NCBI GenBank assembly: GCA_024998685.1
Contig: JACOEH010000008.1
Location: forward strand, 41,156 to 105,155
DNA length: 64,000 bases
From: Nitrospira sp.
GTDB lineage: Bacteria; Nitrospirota; Nitrospiria; Nitrospirales; Nitrospiraceae
Reading direction: 5' to 3'
Every line of letters begins with the position of its first letter. The first letter of the stretch is position 1. The translations under genes were made by a program, and so were the position numbers. The notes below the pieces were generated by a model. It searched no databases, was not told where the DNA came from, and saw only the letters and a list, made by a program, of their open reading frames with translations. Positions 1 to 9,599 of the stretch are shown piece after piece.

Positions 1-302
1 TATGCGGCGGCAATCCGTGGGCCCGCTCGTTTCTCACTGTGAGATCTGCATTGCCGTAGAATTTCGCTTGACTGAGGTAACTCGCCCAAGTCAGGATCGA
101 TTTTCCTGAATGGACCGTGCAGTGCGTGACACTCGTGCAACCGAGTGGCGTTCAACGGCGAAGGGCATCTGCACGGGGTCAGCCCTGACGCCATCGCAAG
201 TGGGCGATCCGTATTGTACGCTCGACCCCGTCGCACCGGAGTCATCCGGCGATGTGAGCCGGGCGCGGCGGAGATCGCGGAGACGGACAAGAGAGGGGGC
301 AC
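1..302. other. No gene recognised
   Basis: I see no convincing coding region, RNA or repeat here. It probably holds the promoter of the following S30AE-family gene, but I cannot point to clear -35/-10 boxes. Confidence 0.4.
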
Positions 303-755
303 ATGGAAAGAACACGACGTCGGCGCAGCTCTTCAGGTTCACGGTTCCCGGGTTGGGTTCCCAAAGCGGATAAGCGAAAATCGGGCCGTAAAGATGTACG
401 GTTGATTCCAGCCCATATCCGGGTGCTCGGCGTTGGTCTGAGCGAGGACCAACGGTCGTTTATTCGGCAACGATTGACTAGGAAGCTCGAAAAATTTGCC
501 GACTCTATCGAACGGGTCAGTGTGCGTGTGAAGGATGTCAACGGCCCCCGCGGCGGCATCGATAAAGTGTGCCGGATCAAAGTGGTCCTGAGCAATCTTC
601 CAAGCGTGGTGTTCGAAGCGCAGGACGTCACCCTCGATATTGCGGTCGGCGGCGCTCTTACCGGGACAGAGCGAGCCGTGCGCCGAAGCGTTCAGCGCAG
701 ACGCACGAAACCGATCAAAGTCGGAACGCGTCCGACGGCCCGCCGCCTCAGCTGA
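303..755 (+). CDS. S30AE-family ribosome hibernation / sigma-54 modulation protein
   Basis: A 150-residue protein with a basic, Arg/Ser-rich leader of about 35 residues and then one S30AE (HPF/RaiA) domain at roughly 38-135. The domain shows the typical pattern: a helix with 'EKFADSIERVSVRVKD', two strands, and 'DVTLDIAVGG' near the end. Family members bind the small ribosomal subunit and inactivate ribosomes in stationary phase or under stress. It lacks the C-terminal dimerisation domain of long HPF, so it is the short type. The ATG follows a purine-rich GAGAGGGGG site by about 5 bases. The extended basic head is unusual for short HPF and may add RNA contacts (inference). Confidence 0.75.
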   Translation: MERTRRRRSSSGSRFPGWVPKADKRKSGRKDVRLIPAHIRVLGVGLSEDQRSFIRQRLTRKLEKFADSIERVSVRVKDVNGPRGGIDKVCRIKVVLSNLPSVVFEAQDVTLDIAVGGALTGTERAVRRSVQRRRTKPIKVGTRPTARRLS

Positions 756-952
756 CTGTATTGATAGGCTCCTTCGGCTCGACTGCTGAAACGGTCATCT
801 GTGGCGGTGTGCCGGCCGGCTCGATCCTCGACTGCGCAAGAGAGCAGGAATGCGATCTGATCGTGATGGGCACCCATGGACGACGAGGGTGGTCACGACT
901 CCGCCTCGGCAGTGTCGCCGAAGCAGTCATCCGTCAAGCGCCCGAAGTTTGA
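752..952 (+). pseudogene. Universal stress protein (UspA) C-terminal remnant
   Basis: The reading frame encodes the second half of a UspA domain, including 'CDLIVMGTHGRRG' and then 'LGSVAEAVIRQAP', which match the family's nucleotide-binding G-2x-G-9x-G(S/T) region. The N-terminal half and ATP-binding start are absent, and the frame stops just before the usual last strand. There is no start codon or ribosome binding site in a sensible position. It directly abuts the S30AE gene, another stress-associated family, and is best read as a decayed stress gene. Confidence 0.6.
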
Positions 953-1136
953 ACCGGGCCACCGCCGCGTCGTGCCGCAGAGCATGGACTGACGGAAGGA
1001 TCCGTCGAGAGTGGGAAGGTGAACCGCGTGAAACCGGACGGCTGCCGCAACCGTCAGGGGGCTCATCATTTCGGAGCTCCACGGCTAAAAGGAAGTACTG
1101 CCTACTCCTTCATGAAGCAGTAACGGGAGGTATTGC

Positions 1137-1580
1137 ATGAGAAATTCATTGTTTTCCGGTTGGACCAAGCTGATCGTCATCGGTGTCCTATCTCCTGTGC
1201 TGATCTGCCCGTGGGTTGATGAGAGTTCGCCGGCGTCGGGAGCGAAGGAACAGCGCCTTGAGATTACAATCCGGGACAGCACGTTTGTGCGGACCAAGAC
1301 CACACCGATTCATCCAGGATTTCCTACCGTGATCGTCATCCGGAACGAAGACAATATCCGGCATGGGTTCACGTCGGCGATGCTGGCCGGCCTCTCCGTT
1401 CATGGTGAAGGAGAAGGCATAGAATCGTATGGCAAGGGGATAGACGGTTTCTATGTCGGCCCTGGAAAGACCTTGATGATTCGATTCATCGCTCAACAGC
1501 AGGGACGGTTCACCTTTCAGTGCGATCTGCACCCCGATCTCAAAGGAGAAATCTATCTCCTGGAGGTTCCGGTTGCCTAA
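1137..1580 (+). CDS. Secreted cupredoxin-like copper protein
   Basis: A 147-residue protein with an N-terminal hydrophobic segment (residues 8-26), so exported to the periplasm or anchored in the membrane. The remainder is a single cupredoxin-like beta fold. Candidate copper ligands are His76 in 'IRHGF' and Cys129 and His132 in 'CDLHPDLKG', the usual C-x2-H spacing. The Met axial ligand of plastocyanin-type sites is not in its standard place. GGGAGG lies 7 bases before the ATG. Small cupredoxins are numerous in ammonia and nitrite oxidisers and may carry electrons or copper. Its position near amoC fits such a role, but no partner is proven. Confidence 0.65.
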   Translation: MRNSLFSGWTKLIVIGVLSPVLICPWVDESSPASGAKEQRLEITIRDSTFVRTKTTPIHPGFPTVIVIRNEDNIRHGFTSAMLAGLSVHGEGEGIESYGKGIDGFYVGPGKTLMIRFIAQQQGRFTFQCDLHPDLKGEIYLLEVPVA

Positions 1581-1755
1581 CCAATCGTCGAGGAGTCTCG
1601 GATACAGTAGGCAGGCATCCACAAGGAAGACTGCTTACGGGACGCGGTTGTTCTATTCGAATGAAACATGCTAAAAATCACACCGCGAAGATATGAAGAT
1701 ATAGGGGGGGCGCTGTGTGACGTTTCCCTATGAACCAACTTGAAAGGAGATGGGC

Positions 1756-2289
1756 ATGAGGAGTTTCAGCTGTTTAATGGGCGCGATTGGAATGGTTCTC
1801 TTCATTGGACATGGCACCGGTTCTTTGGCGTATGGGAAAACCGTTGAGGCAGGAGATTCCAGTTCGAGTTGGAACGGGACCGGCGAATTCTTGGAACTCG
1901 GAAACGGAGAACAGGTCGTCAACGGCATTGTGAAAGGAGTCCTGATCTCCCGTCACAAAGACGGGGGCAAGATGATCGTCCATTCATCCAAACTGACTTG
2001 TCCGGTGCGCGTGAATCTGAACAGAGGCAAAGATTCTCAGGCGATAGAAGGCCTCTGCACCATCATCGCGCATGAAGGCAAGGACATCGGATATGCCCAT
2101 TGGAAGTGCGCCGGCAACTTGAAAGAGTGTACGGGCGATTTCACCTTTACGGGCGGCTCCGGCGGATTCACTGGAATGTCCGGAACCACTCCTTTCCAGA
2201 CCAGCATCGTCTTTGAACTGCAGGAAGGGAAAAACGGTCAGGCCATCGGATATGCGGTCTGGCCCAATTTTACCTACACATTGCCGTAG
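1756..2289 (+). CDS. Secreted protein of unknown function
   Basis: I do not recognise a family. The ATG at 1756 is preferred over one at 1750 because AAAGGAG lies 7 bases upstream of it. The product has 177 residues with a signal peptide of about 27 residues and a glycine-rich, beta-looking mature part. It contains three cysteines, one at 'LTCPVRV' and two near 'WKCAGNLKECTGDF', which could form a disulfide. No membrane segment follows the signal, so it is probably periplasmic or secreted. It ends about 110 bases before a hairpin that separates it from the convergent amoC gene. Confidence 0.6.
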   Translation: MRSFSCLMGAIGMVLFIGHGTGSLAYGKTVEAGDSSSSWNGTGEFLELGNGEQVVNGIVKGVLISRHKDGGKMIVHSSKLTCPVRVNLNRGKDSQAIEGLCTIIAHEGKDIGYAHWKCAGNLKECTGDFTFTGGSGGFTGMSGTTPFQTSIVFELQEGKNGQAIGYAVWPNFTYTLP

Positions 2290-2399
2290 CACGCTCAACA
2301 TCCCGCTGCACGCGCCGATCGCTCTGCAGCGTGCTGCGGGATCGCCGCTCGTTCACGAACTTGCCCCAAGCCCATCGATGCGTGAGACTAAAGTGTGAG

Positions 2400-2435
2400 C
2401 CGGCCCGGGACCTTTCAATGAAAGTCCCAGGCCGG
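2400..2435. terminator. Bidirectional hairpin between convergent genes
   Basis: A strong inverted repeat, CCGGCC-GGGAC-TTTC then GAAAG-GTCCC-GGCCGG, with a 2-base loop. It lies between the convergent secreted-protein gene and amoC, 19 bases beyond the amoC stop codon. There is no long T tract on either side, so it may act as a stem-loop terminator or mRNA-stabilising 3' hairpin. Confidence 0.65.
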
Positions 2436-2454
2436 TCATTCATGACATGCGGGT

Positions 2455-3282
2455 TTAGTAACCGCTACGCGCGTTTGATGCGGCGATTTGGCTGGAAAAT
2501 GGGTCCAGAATGCTGTTGGGAGCGTTGTTCCAAATCACATCCGCCAGGTTCGACATGCGCGAGACCGTCTGTGCCGCCACGCCGCCCGCAGCGCCGAATA
2601 GGCCGCACCAGCCCAGCGCCACGAAGCCCCAGTGGAGCGGCGCCGCAAACATCTCATCGACAAACCAGAACGCATGTCCCCACTCGTTCAAGCCGACGTT
2701 CGGCAGAATGAACATCGGTCCGACGACCGCAGCCACCAACGGAAACGAAGTCGCTTGAGCATACAGCGGCAGCCGCGTCTGTGCGTATAAATAACTCGCC
2801 ACCCCGCACGTAATATACAGCGGGAACGTTCCGTAAAACGCCACGATATGGCTCGCCGTAAAGCTCGTGTCTCGGATGATCACCTGATGCCACGCCGCAT
2901 CTTGTTCCAGCGTCAAACTGCCGGCAAAGTACACGCCGAACACGTAACAGGCGAGCCAACCTAACCAGTAAAAATAGCGTTTCAATTCCAGCGTTGGGTT
3001 CAAGTCGGCTAGGTTGCGGTCGCGTGTCATCCAGATCCACCCGATGGTGACTGTAAAGAAGACGGCATTGGCGAGAATATTAAACCGCCATAACCCCATC
3101 CAGATCGAGTCGAATTCGGGTGTCATGGAATCCAAGCCATGCGAATAGCCATAGGTTCGCTGGTACAAGAGCCAGAATACTATGACCGCCAGCATCGACA
3201 GCCAACCGATTTTGGCCGGTCGTGAGTCATACCATTGAGAGGTATCATATCTTTGATCGTCGGGAGTACGAGTTGATGCCAT
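2455..3282 (-). CDS. amoC: Ammonia monooxygenase subunit C (stand-alone copy)
   Basis: A 275-residue integral membrane protein of the AmoC/PmoC family with several hydrophobic helices. The family's conserved metal site is intact: Asp128, His132 and His145 in '[13 protein letters not shown]' and '[10 protein letters not shown]'. The C-terminal 'NEWGHAFW' region is also present. AmoC is one of three subunits of the copper enzyme that oxidises ammonia to hydroxylamine in the membrane. No amoA or amoB is adjacent, so this is a lone copy; extra single amoC genes are known in ammonia oxidisers. The start was set at the ATG at 3282, behind AGGAAGGG; an upstream in-frame start adds 10 residues with no better site. 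I read this as a comammox Nitrospira protein. Confidence 0.93.
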   Translation of the reverse strand: MASTRTPDDQRYDTSQWYDSRPAKIGWLSMLAVIVFWLLYQRTYGYSHGLDSMTPEFDSIWMGLWRFNILANAVFFTVTIGWIWMTRDRNLADLNPTLELKRYFYWLGWLACYVFGVYFAGSLTLEQDAAWHQVIIRDTSFTASHIVAFYGTFPLYITCGVASYLYAQTRLPLYAQATSFPLVAAVVGPMFILPNVGLNEWGHAFWFVDEMFAAPLHWGFVALGWCGLFGAAGGVAAQTVSRMSNLADVIWNNAPNSILDPFSSQIAASNARSGY

Positions 3283-3832
3283 GTCTAAATTCCCTTCCTC
3301 GCAAAATGTCAATAAATTCCGATAGAGAACAGAGCAGATCCACCCATGGCATCGAAGATGAGCGCCGCTCGGAATGTCTCTTTGTGAGATACAGCCGTCA
3401 CGGACAGACTCCTTTCATGTAGGAAGAAACCGTTTGCTGGCATTGATCAGCTGCTGATTTTTGAAGAGCGATCAACAGGGCTCCGACATCATTCCATACT
3501 CCATCCAAAGAGTGCACAGAGCGTATGAAATAGAGCATAGCGATCGGATATGAACCCAACATGAAGGCCTCATGAAGAGGCTCTCATCCGGTTTCTTGCG
3601 AAGGGATGTGGGTTTTTCAAAGACGGAAGCCACGTTCGCCGATCACTCGGCACTGTGCCGTAAGCTCGGCAGAATAGCATCGTCTCCGAAAATACCAAAT
3701 CTCCGTTCGGCAAGGCTTCTTTGTAAGTAATTCCGCAACTTGGATGGTGTCTGCCGCAGCACGTTCCGCTGGAACATAAGTTGCCATATCAGTCAGGTGG
3801 ATGAACGAATCCTTATACAAAGGGAGGCGATC
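3283..3832. other. Intergenic region between divergent amoC and zinc-ribbon gene
   Basis: About 550 bases without a recognisable gene. It must carry the promoter and a long leader of amoC on the minus strand and the promoter of the zinc-ribbon gene on the plus strand. I could not assign specific promoter boxes or a conserved RNA structure. Confidence 0.4.
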
Positions 3833-4138
3833 ATGGCGACAGCCGTTGAGTTGACGAAGAATGGGCGAACAGAGGGCCATCAGCCGGGACGGAACTCTCT
3901 CTCCGATTCCGTACATTGCTCCAGGTGCATGGGGCTCATGGTTATTGAACAGGGATTCGACTCCATGCTGGGTGGTGGTGAAGCCGACGTGTCGCTCCGA
4001 CGGTGTGTGCAATGCGGGGAAATTATTGATCCGGTTATTCTGCAGAATCGACGATCACAACCCGGAAGTGATATGGGACGAACCCACAAGAGAGCGAGCC
4101 GACGGGGAGGGCATCATGGCATTCTTTCAAACAGATGA
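3833..4138 (+). CDS. Small zinc-ribbon protein
   Basis: A 101-residue soluble protein with two CxxC pairs, Cys29/Cys32 in 'HCSRC' and Cys58/Cys61 in 'RCVQC', forming a four-cysteine zinc ribbon. The tail is basic (Arg/His/Lys-rich). AGGGAGG lies 6 bases before the ATG. The gene overlaps the start of the DoxX gene by 23 bases, so the two are translationally linked. Function is unknown; zinc ribbons of this size often bind nucleic acid or proteins. Confidence 0.6.
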   Translation: MATAVELTKNGRTEGHQPGRNSLSDSVHCSRCMGLMVIEQGFDSMLGGGEADVSLRRCVQCGEIIDPVILQNRRSQPGSDMGRTHKRASRRGGHHGILSNR

Positions 4139-4601
4139 TTCATGGGCCGGTCTCATTCTTCGAGTCGGGCTTGGAAGTGTGATGTTTCCCCACGGCGCGC
4201 AAAAGTTATTGGGATGGTTCGGGGGGCATGGATTCGAGGGGACGATGGGATTTTTTACCCAAAACATGGGCCTCCCTTGGCTCGTCGCGTTCCTGGTCAT
4301 CATCGGGGAGTCCCTCGGCAGTCTCGGATTGATCGCAGGGTTTCTTACCCGATTCATTGCCGCAAGTTTTATCGCGATCATGGTCGGCGCAATCGCGACC
4401 GCACATTGGCCGTATGGGTTTTTCATCAATTGGTCCGGGCAACAGCAGGGAGAAGGATTCGAATATCACCTCTTGGTCATCGCCATGAGCGCAGCCTTGG
4501 TGATCATCGGCGGAGGGAAGTGGGCGGTGGATGGTGTCATCGCTCGTTGGCTTGAAGGCGGTGAAAGAATCCTGCAACGCCCGATGAAGAAGATTGCTTA
4601 A
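4116..4601 (+). CDS. DoxX family integral membrane protein
   Basis: A 161-residue protein with four predicted membrane helices and DoxX hallmarks: '[20 protein letters not shown]' at the N-terminus and 'AHWPYGFF' in the middle. DoxX proteins are small inner-membrane proteins linked to quinone, thiosulfate or redox-stress functions; the exact reaction is unresolved for this branch. The start was chosen at the ATG behind GGGGAGGG, which places the start inside the end of the upstream zinc-ribbon gene. Confidence 0.8.
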   Translation: MAFFQTDDSWAGLILRVGLGSVMFPHGAQKLLGWFGGHGFEGTMGFFTQNMGLPWLVAFLVIIGESLGSLGLIAGFLTRFIAASFIAIMVGAIATAHWPYGFFINWSGQQQGEGFEYHLLVIAMSAALVIIGGGKWAVDGVIARWLEGGERILQRPMKKIA

Positions 4602-4630
4602 TGGTTGCGGCGTCCAACTAACATGCGAAC

Positions 4631-4942
4631 ATGCTGAAGATTACCGAACAACGAGGCCCTGAACCGGACGCAACCTTGCTGAGACTTGAGGGGCGCCTGG
4701 CCGGTCCATGGGTCGATGAACTGAGCGCCAGTTTTCGTCGGATATCCGTCAGACAGCAACGGTACGTGATGATCGATCTGACAGCCGTGACGTTCATCGA
4801 TCCCGAGGGCAAGGCGCTGTTGGCCGATCTGTGGCGAAGGGGCGCGGAGCTGCGCGCGGCCGGCTGTTTGACAAGATGTGTCGTCGAAGAGATCAGAAGA
4901 AATGAGCCGGGCGGACCTTCGGAAGAAATTGCGACAAGCTGA
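4631..4942 (+). CDS. STAS-domain protein
   Basis: A 103-residue protein made almost entirely of one STAS domain, with 'YVMIDLTAVTFIDPEGKALL' at the conserved strand-turn-helix. In anti-sigma factor antagonists the turn is D-S-x-G with a phosphorylated serine. Here it reads D-P-E-G, so the phosphorylatable residue is missing. The protein is therefore more likely a constitutive binding module than a switch (inference). It lies 29 bases after the DoxX gene in the same orientation. Confidence 0.7.
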   Translation: MLKITEQRGPEPDATLLRLEGRLAGPWVDELSASFRRISVRQQRYVMIDLTAVTFIDPEGKALLADLWRRGAELRAAGCLTRCVVEEIRRNEPGGPSEEIATS

Positions 4943-5073
4943 TTGAAGAGTTGATATGGAAGCGGATGTCGGCGGTTCATCATTGTCACAGTCTCGACAA
5001 TTTGTGCTTGTTCGGACTTGCCGCTGCCTCATCGGCATCGGTACAATAATACGTTTGCCTTGGAGGGAAAAAA

Positions 5074-6348
5074 TTGAGTAGGGTGAAACGCAAGGCGGAG
5101 GACATGAGTCTTTTGGATCGGAACCTGTTCAGATGCGTTGTCATGGTGATCGGATCAGCCGCGATAGCCGGGGTACTCGGCTGCAAGGATGATGCGGGCT
5201 CGACTCCTCCACCTCCTCCTCCGATCCCGCAAGTGGAAGTCGTGACGGTGATGGCGCGGACCGTGCCGGATGAACCGGAATTCATCGGGGAGGCCGAAGC
5301 ATCTCGGCCGATTGAAATTCGCTCACAGGTCACGGGAATTCTGAAAGCCGTGCTGTTTTTAGAAGGACGAGAGATCAAAAAGGGCGAGAAGCTTTACCAA
5401 ATAGATCCTGTGCCGTTTGAAGGGGCGTACCAGAGCGCGAAGGCCAGGATCGCGGAGGCGGAAGCGCGCTTAGTCCAAGCCAAGCAAGATCTTGCCCGTG
5501 TCAAGCCGCTGCTCGTGGAGCAAGCCGTCAGCCAAAAGGATGTGGATGATGCGATCGCCGAGGACTTGGCGGCGAAGGCTGCTCTGCAAAGGGCGAAGGC
5601 CGACTTGATCAAGGCCAAGTTCGACTTCGACAATACGGTCATCACAGCTCCGATCAAGGGGCTCATCGAGCGGAGTCGGTATTACGAAGGCCGACTGGTC
5701 TCGGCCCAAACCGATTTGCTGACCGTCATTAATCGTATCGATCCGATGTATGTGGTGGTCAACGTGCCGGAAAGTTTTCTGCTTAAGCGGCGGCAGGATG
5801 CCATCGCGGTGAGTCTTCAACATCCAGGCCTTTCGCAGCTGAAAGGCACCGTCATCTTCGCCGACGGCAGCACGTACAATCACGAAGGCTTCCTGGATTT
5901 CACCGACGTCGGCCTGCGGACCGAAACAGGAACTAGGCGAGTTCGATTCGTCGTTGCCAATCCCGATGGAGTGCTTCTGCCCGGGCAATTTGTGAGGGTG
6001 CGCTTTAAAGGAACGATGAAAGACCATGCCCTGTTGGTACCGCAGCGGGCGGTCCATCAAGGACCCCAGGGCCAGATCGTATTTGTCGTGGGTGAAGAAG
6101 ATAAGGTGGAGATTCGCCCTATCAAGGCGAGCCGCTGGCAAGACAAGGAATGGATTGTCGAGTCGGGTGTGCGGTCCGGCGAGCAGGTGATCGTGAGCGG
6201 CTTCCACATGGTGAAACCCGGAGCGCCCGTCAAACCGGTTCACGCTGCCGAGCCCACGGGCAACGGAAACCCGGATAACAGGACGTCCAACGGCGGGGCC
6301 GACCATGAGGCCGAAGTCAAGCCTGAACCTTCGAAGGATCCACAGTGA
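5074..6348 (+). CDS. RND efflux periplasmic adaptor (membrane fusion lipoprotein)
   Basis: A 424-residue HlyD/AcrA-type adaptor. The TTG start has GGAGGG 6 bases upstream; an internal ATG at 5104 is an alternative. A lipobox 'VLGC' places the lipidated Cys at residue 37 and is followed by a proline run. Next come the first lipoyl half ('QVTGILKAVLF'), a long alpha-hairpin rich in Ala/Lys/Glu (about 110-175), the second lipoyl half ('ITAPIKGLIER') and a beta-barrel. The adaptor links the inner-membrane pump to the outer-membrane channel. It overlaps the pump gene by 4 bases (GTGA). The acidic C-terminal tail of about 35 residues is extra. Confidence 0.9.
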   Translation: MSRVKRKAEDMSLLDRNLFRCVVMVIGSAAIAGVLGCKDDAGSTPPPPPPIPQVEVVTVMARTVPDEPEFIGEAEASRPIEIRSQVTGILKAVLFLEGREIKKGEKLYQIDPVPFEGAYQSAKARIAEAEARLVQAKQDLARVKPLLVEQAVSQKDVDDAIAEDLAAKAALQRAKADLIKAKFDFDNTVITAPIKGLIERSRYYEGRLVSAQTDLLTVINRIDPMYVVVNVPESFLLKRRQDAIAVSLQHPGLSQLKGTVIFADGSTYNHEGFLDFTDVGLRTETGTRRVRFVVANPDGVLLPGQFVRVRFKGTMKDHALLVPQRAVHQGPQGQIVFVVGEEDKVEIRPIKASRWQDKEWIVESGVRSGEQVIVSGFHMVKPGAPVKPVHAAEPTGNGNPDNRTSNGGADHEAEVKPEPSKDPQ

Positions 6349-9300
6349 GTTCCCGATTTTTCATCGAGCGGCCGATCTTCGCCTCGGTTCTGTCGATCAT
6401 TATCGTCGTCATCGGACTCGTGGCGCTCGCCAAGCTTCCAATTGCCCAATTTCCGGATATCAGCCCGCCCGTCGTCCAGATCGAGGCCGACTATCCTGGA
6501 GCCAGCGCGGAAGTCGCGGCTGATTCGGTGGCTCGGACGATCGAAGTGCAGCTGCCGGGCATCGACAATCTCCTCTACTACGACTCGACCAGCACGAACG
6601 ACGGCCATGTCAGCATCAGACTCACGTTCGAAATCGGCACCAACGTGGATATCGCCCAGGTGCAGACGCAGAACCGGGTGAAGCTTGCCGAGCCGCAGAT
6701 TCCGCCTGAAGTGGTCCGGCAGGGAATCAGTGTCTTGAAATTTTCTCCCGACCTCTTGGCGGTCGTCGCACTGAGTTCGAGCGACCCCACTCACGACACG
6801 GTGTTTATCTCGAATTATGCCCTGCTGCGCGTCATCGACAATCTCAAACGTATTCCGGGTGTCGGACAGGCCTTGGTCTTCGGGCAGCAAAATTACTCGA
6901 TGCGCCTCATTTTGAACCCGGTGCGCATGGCGCAATTGGGGCTGACACCGAGCGACATCGCCAATGTGGTTCGCGAACAGAACCGCGATTTTCCGGCCGG
7001 GCAAGTAGGCCGCGAACCTGCCCCCAAGGGAACGGAACTGACGATTCCGATTATGACTCAGGGTCGGTTGACCGAAGTCAGTGACTTCGAAAATCTCATC
7101 GTTCGAGCCATGTCGGATGGGTCGATGATCCGTCTGAAAGATGTCGCGCGAGTCGAGTTGGGAGCCCTGTCGTATGTCATGCAAGGGCGGTGGAATGGAA
7201 AGCCGAACGTGTTCCTGATCACCTTCCTGGCTCCCGGCGCCAACGCGCTTGACACGGTCAAACACATTCGCGCTGAACTGGAGGAACTGGCCGAGTCGTT
7301 TCCGCCGGGGCTGAAGTACGACATTCCTTACGATACGACTAAGTTCATTGAGGTGTCGATCAAAGAAGTGCTCAAAACGCTGGCCGAGGCGATGACCCTC
7401 GTCATCCTCGTCGTCTACCTGTTCCTGCAGAGTTGGCGAGCCACTCTGATTCCCGCCACAGCGGTTCCGGTTTCCTTGATCGGCACGTTCGCCGGGATGC
7501 AGGCATTGGGATTCTCGATCAATACCCTGACCCTCTTCGGCATGGTGTTGGCCATCGGCATCGTGGTGGACGATGCCATCGTGGTCGTCGAGAACGTCGA
7601 GCGACATATCCGCGAAAACAGGCTATCGCCCCAGGAAGCCGCGAAGAAAGCCATGGCGGAGGTCACCCGGCCGGTCATCGCGATCGTCCTGGTTCTCTGT
7701 GCCGTGTTCGTGCCGGTCGCGTTCCTCGGCGGGATCATCGGCGAACTTTATAAACAGTTTGCCATCACGATCGCCATGGCAGTGACGATTTCAGGAGTTG
7801 TGGCTCTGACGCTCAGCCCCGCTCTGTCGGCCTTGGTGTTGAAGCAGGGCGGGGAACATCACGAGACGGGATTTTTCGCGCTGTTCAACAGGTTTTTTGA
7901 TTGGACACGGGAGCGCTATTCCAGAGCCGTGGATGGCGTGATCAAGTGGCGGGCCGTATCCTTCTCGGTGTTTGCAGTGATTGTATTCGCGGCATTCGGG
8001 TTCTTTCGCGTGATTCCTCCTGCCTTTTTGCCGGAAGAGGACCAAGGATATTTCATCACGGTCGTGCAGTTGCCCGACGGCGCGTCTAAGCAACGGACCG
8101 ATGAGGTTCTCACGAAGATCGAACGGTATTTCAGCTCGGTCCAAGCCGTTCATTCGACCGACGCGATGTCCGGCATGAACTTTGTTTTTAATACGCGGGG
8201 CCCCAATTCCGCCACCATGTTCCTTCCATTGCACCACTGGGATGAGCGCAAGCCAAGTGAACATGTACAGGCCTTGGTCGGCGCAGCCTATGGAGAGTTC
8301 TCGAAAATACCGGAGGCGCTCATTCTTGCTTTCAATGCGCCGCCGATTCGCGGGATCGGCGCGACGGGTGGGTTCTCCTTGCAAGTCCAAGATCCGAGCG
8401 GAGGAGACTTCCGAAAGTTGGCCGCCGCTACCCAGGAATTCGTTGCAAAAGCCAAGGAAAATCCCGCCATCGCAGGGATCGGGTCCAATTTCCGCGTCAC
8501 GGCGCCCAGGTTGTTCGCCCATGTCAACCGAGAGCGGGCGAAGGCGCTGGGGGTGCCGATTTCCGAGATCTTCGATACGATGCAGGCGTACTTCGGCAAT
8601 TTCTATATCAACGACTTTCTCAAGTTCGGCCGGGTCTATCGTGTTCAGACTGAGGCCGAGGCCGAGTTCCGGTCGGACCCTTCCGACATCGGGAAAGTGT
8701 ACGTGCGGTCGTTGAATCCTTCCGCTACTGCATTCGGTGGAAGAGCCGGTGCGCCAGGTTTGGGAGGTACCGGCCCGGGGGGCATGATGATCCCCCTCGA
8801 TACGGTGGTCGATACCGAATTCACGAGCGGGCCTGATCCGGTGACGCATTTCAACGGGTTCAACACCGCCTGGGTGTTGGGGGCTGCGGCTCCCGGTTAC
8901 AGCTCGGGTCAGGCTCTCGAGGCGCTTGAACGAACGGCGCAAGAGGTATTGAATCCAAAAGGCTACACTCTGGAGTGGAGCGGCATTTCGTACCAGGAAG
9001 CGAAAGTCGGCGGGCAGTCCGGGCTGGCGTTTGGGTTCGGCTTGTTGATGGTCTTTCTGGTGCTCGCCGCGCAGTTCGAAAGTTGGGCCGTGCCGTTCGC
9101 CGTCATTCTTGCGGTGCCGTTCGGAGTTTTCGGCGCCATGTCCACCGTGTGGTTGCGAGGGATGACGAACGATGTGTATTTCCAAATCGGCTTGGTCACA
9201 CTGATCGGACTGGCGGCCAAGAACGCCATCCTGATCGTCGAATTCGCCAATCATCGCCGAACCGACGGCATGCCGCTCCTACAGGCGGCAAAGGAAGCCG

Positions 9301-9599
9301 CGCGGTTGCGGTTTCGGGCGATCATCATGACCTCGATGGCGTTCGTCGGTGGTGTATTGCCCTTGGCGATCGCCACCGGAGCGGGCGCGGCCAGCCGTCA
9401 ATCCATCGGCACCGGTGTCTTGGGTGGAATGCTGGCGGCCACCTTCCTTGCCATCTTTTTTGTCCCATTGTTCTTCGTGACGGTGCGGAAGATCGGCGAG
9501 CGATGGGCTCCCGTGAAGAAACGAGCCGAGTTGCCTGAGGCGCCGCCTGAACGGGTTCGTCAAGAATACGCCGGGACTTTAGCGGACGGAGAGCATTGA
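6345..9599 (+). CDS. RND multidrug efflux pump, HAE-1 type inner-membrane permease
   Basis: A 1084-residue AcrB/MexB-type pump with the normal two-fold arrangement: one N-terminal helix, a large periplasmic loop, six helices, then a repeat. The N-terminus 'FFIERPIFASVLSIII' is typical. The proton-relay aspartate pair is present in 'GIVVDDAIVVVENVERH'. The length is slightly above the usual 1030-1050, with an added glycine-rich stretch near residues 797-812 ('AGAPGLGGTGPGG') in the periplasmic part. It starts at GTG within the end of the adaptor gene and forms one operon with the flanking genes. Substrates cannot be read from sequence. Confidence 0.93.
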   Translation: MSSRFFIERPIFASVLSIIIVVIGLVALAKLPIAQFPDISPPVVQIEADYPGASAEVAADSVARTIEVQLPGIDNLLYYDSTSTNDGHVSIRLTFEIGTNVDIAQVQTQNRVKLAEPQIPPEVVRQGISVLKFSPDLLAVVALSSSDPTHDTVFISNYALLRVIDNLKRIPGVGQALVFGQQNYSMRLILNPVRMAQLGLTPSDIANVVREQNRDFPAGQVGREPAPKGTELTIPIMTQGRLTEVSDFENLIVRAMSDGSMIRLKDVARVELGALSYVMQGRWNGKPNVFLITFLAPGANALDTVKHIRAELEELAESFPPGLKYDIPYDTTKFIEVSIKEVLKTLAEAMTLVILVVYLFLQSWRATLIPATAVPVSLIGTFAGMQALGFSINTLTLFGMVLAIGIVVDDAIVVVENVERHIRENRLSPQEAAKKAMAEVTRPVIAIVLVLCAVFVPVAFLGGIIGELYKQFAITIAMAVTISGVVALTLSPALSALVLKQGGEHHETGFFALFNRFFDWTRERYSRAVDGVIKWRAVSFSVFAVIVFAAFGFFRVIPPAFLPEEDQGYFITVVQLPDGASKQRTDEVLTKIERYFSSVQAVHSTDAMSGMNFVFNTRGPNSATMFLPLHHWDERKPSEHVQALVGAAYGEFSKIPEALILAFNAPPIRGIGATGGFSLQVQDPSGGDFRKLAAATQEFVAKAKENPAIAGIGSNFRVTAPRLFAHVNRERAKALGVPISEIFDTMQAYFGNFYINDFLKFGRVYRVQTEAEAEFRSDPSDIGKVYVRSLNPSATAFGGRAGAPGLGGTGPGGMMIPLDTVVDTEFTSGPDPVTHFNGFNTAWVLGAAAPGYSSGQALEALERTAQEVLNPKGYTLEWSGISYQEAKVGGQSGLAFGFGLLMVFLVLAAQFESWAVPFAVILAVPFGVFGAMSTVWLRGMTNDVYFQIGLVTLIGLAAKNAILIVEFANHRRTDGMPLLQAAKEAARLRFRAIIMTSMAFVGGVLPLAIATGAGAASRQSIGTGVLGGMLAATFLAIFFVPLFFVTVRKIGERWAPVKKRAELPEAPPERVRQEYAGTLADGEH

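Noticed and set aside
6240..7607. 455-codon minus-strand frame
   Set aside because: Antisense to the adaptor end and pump start; Asp/Arg/His-rich shadow composition.
7791..9254. Long open frame on the minus strand inside the RND pump gene
   Set aside because: Its text is low in hydrophobic order, matches no family I know, and is antisense to a clear, complete pump gene; it is a GC-rich shadow.
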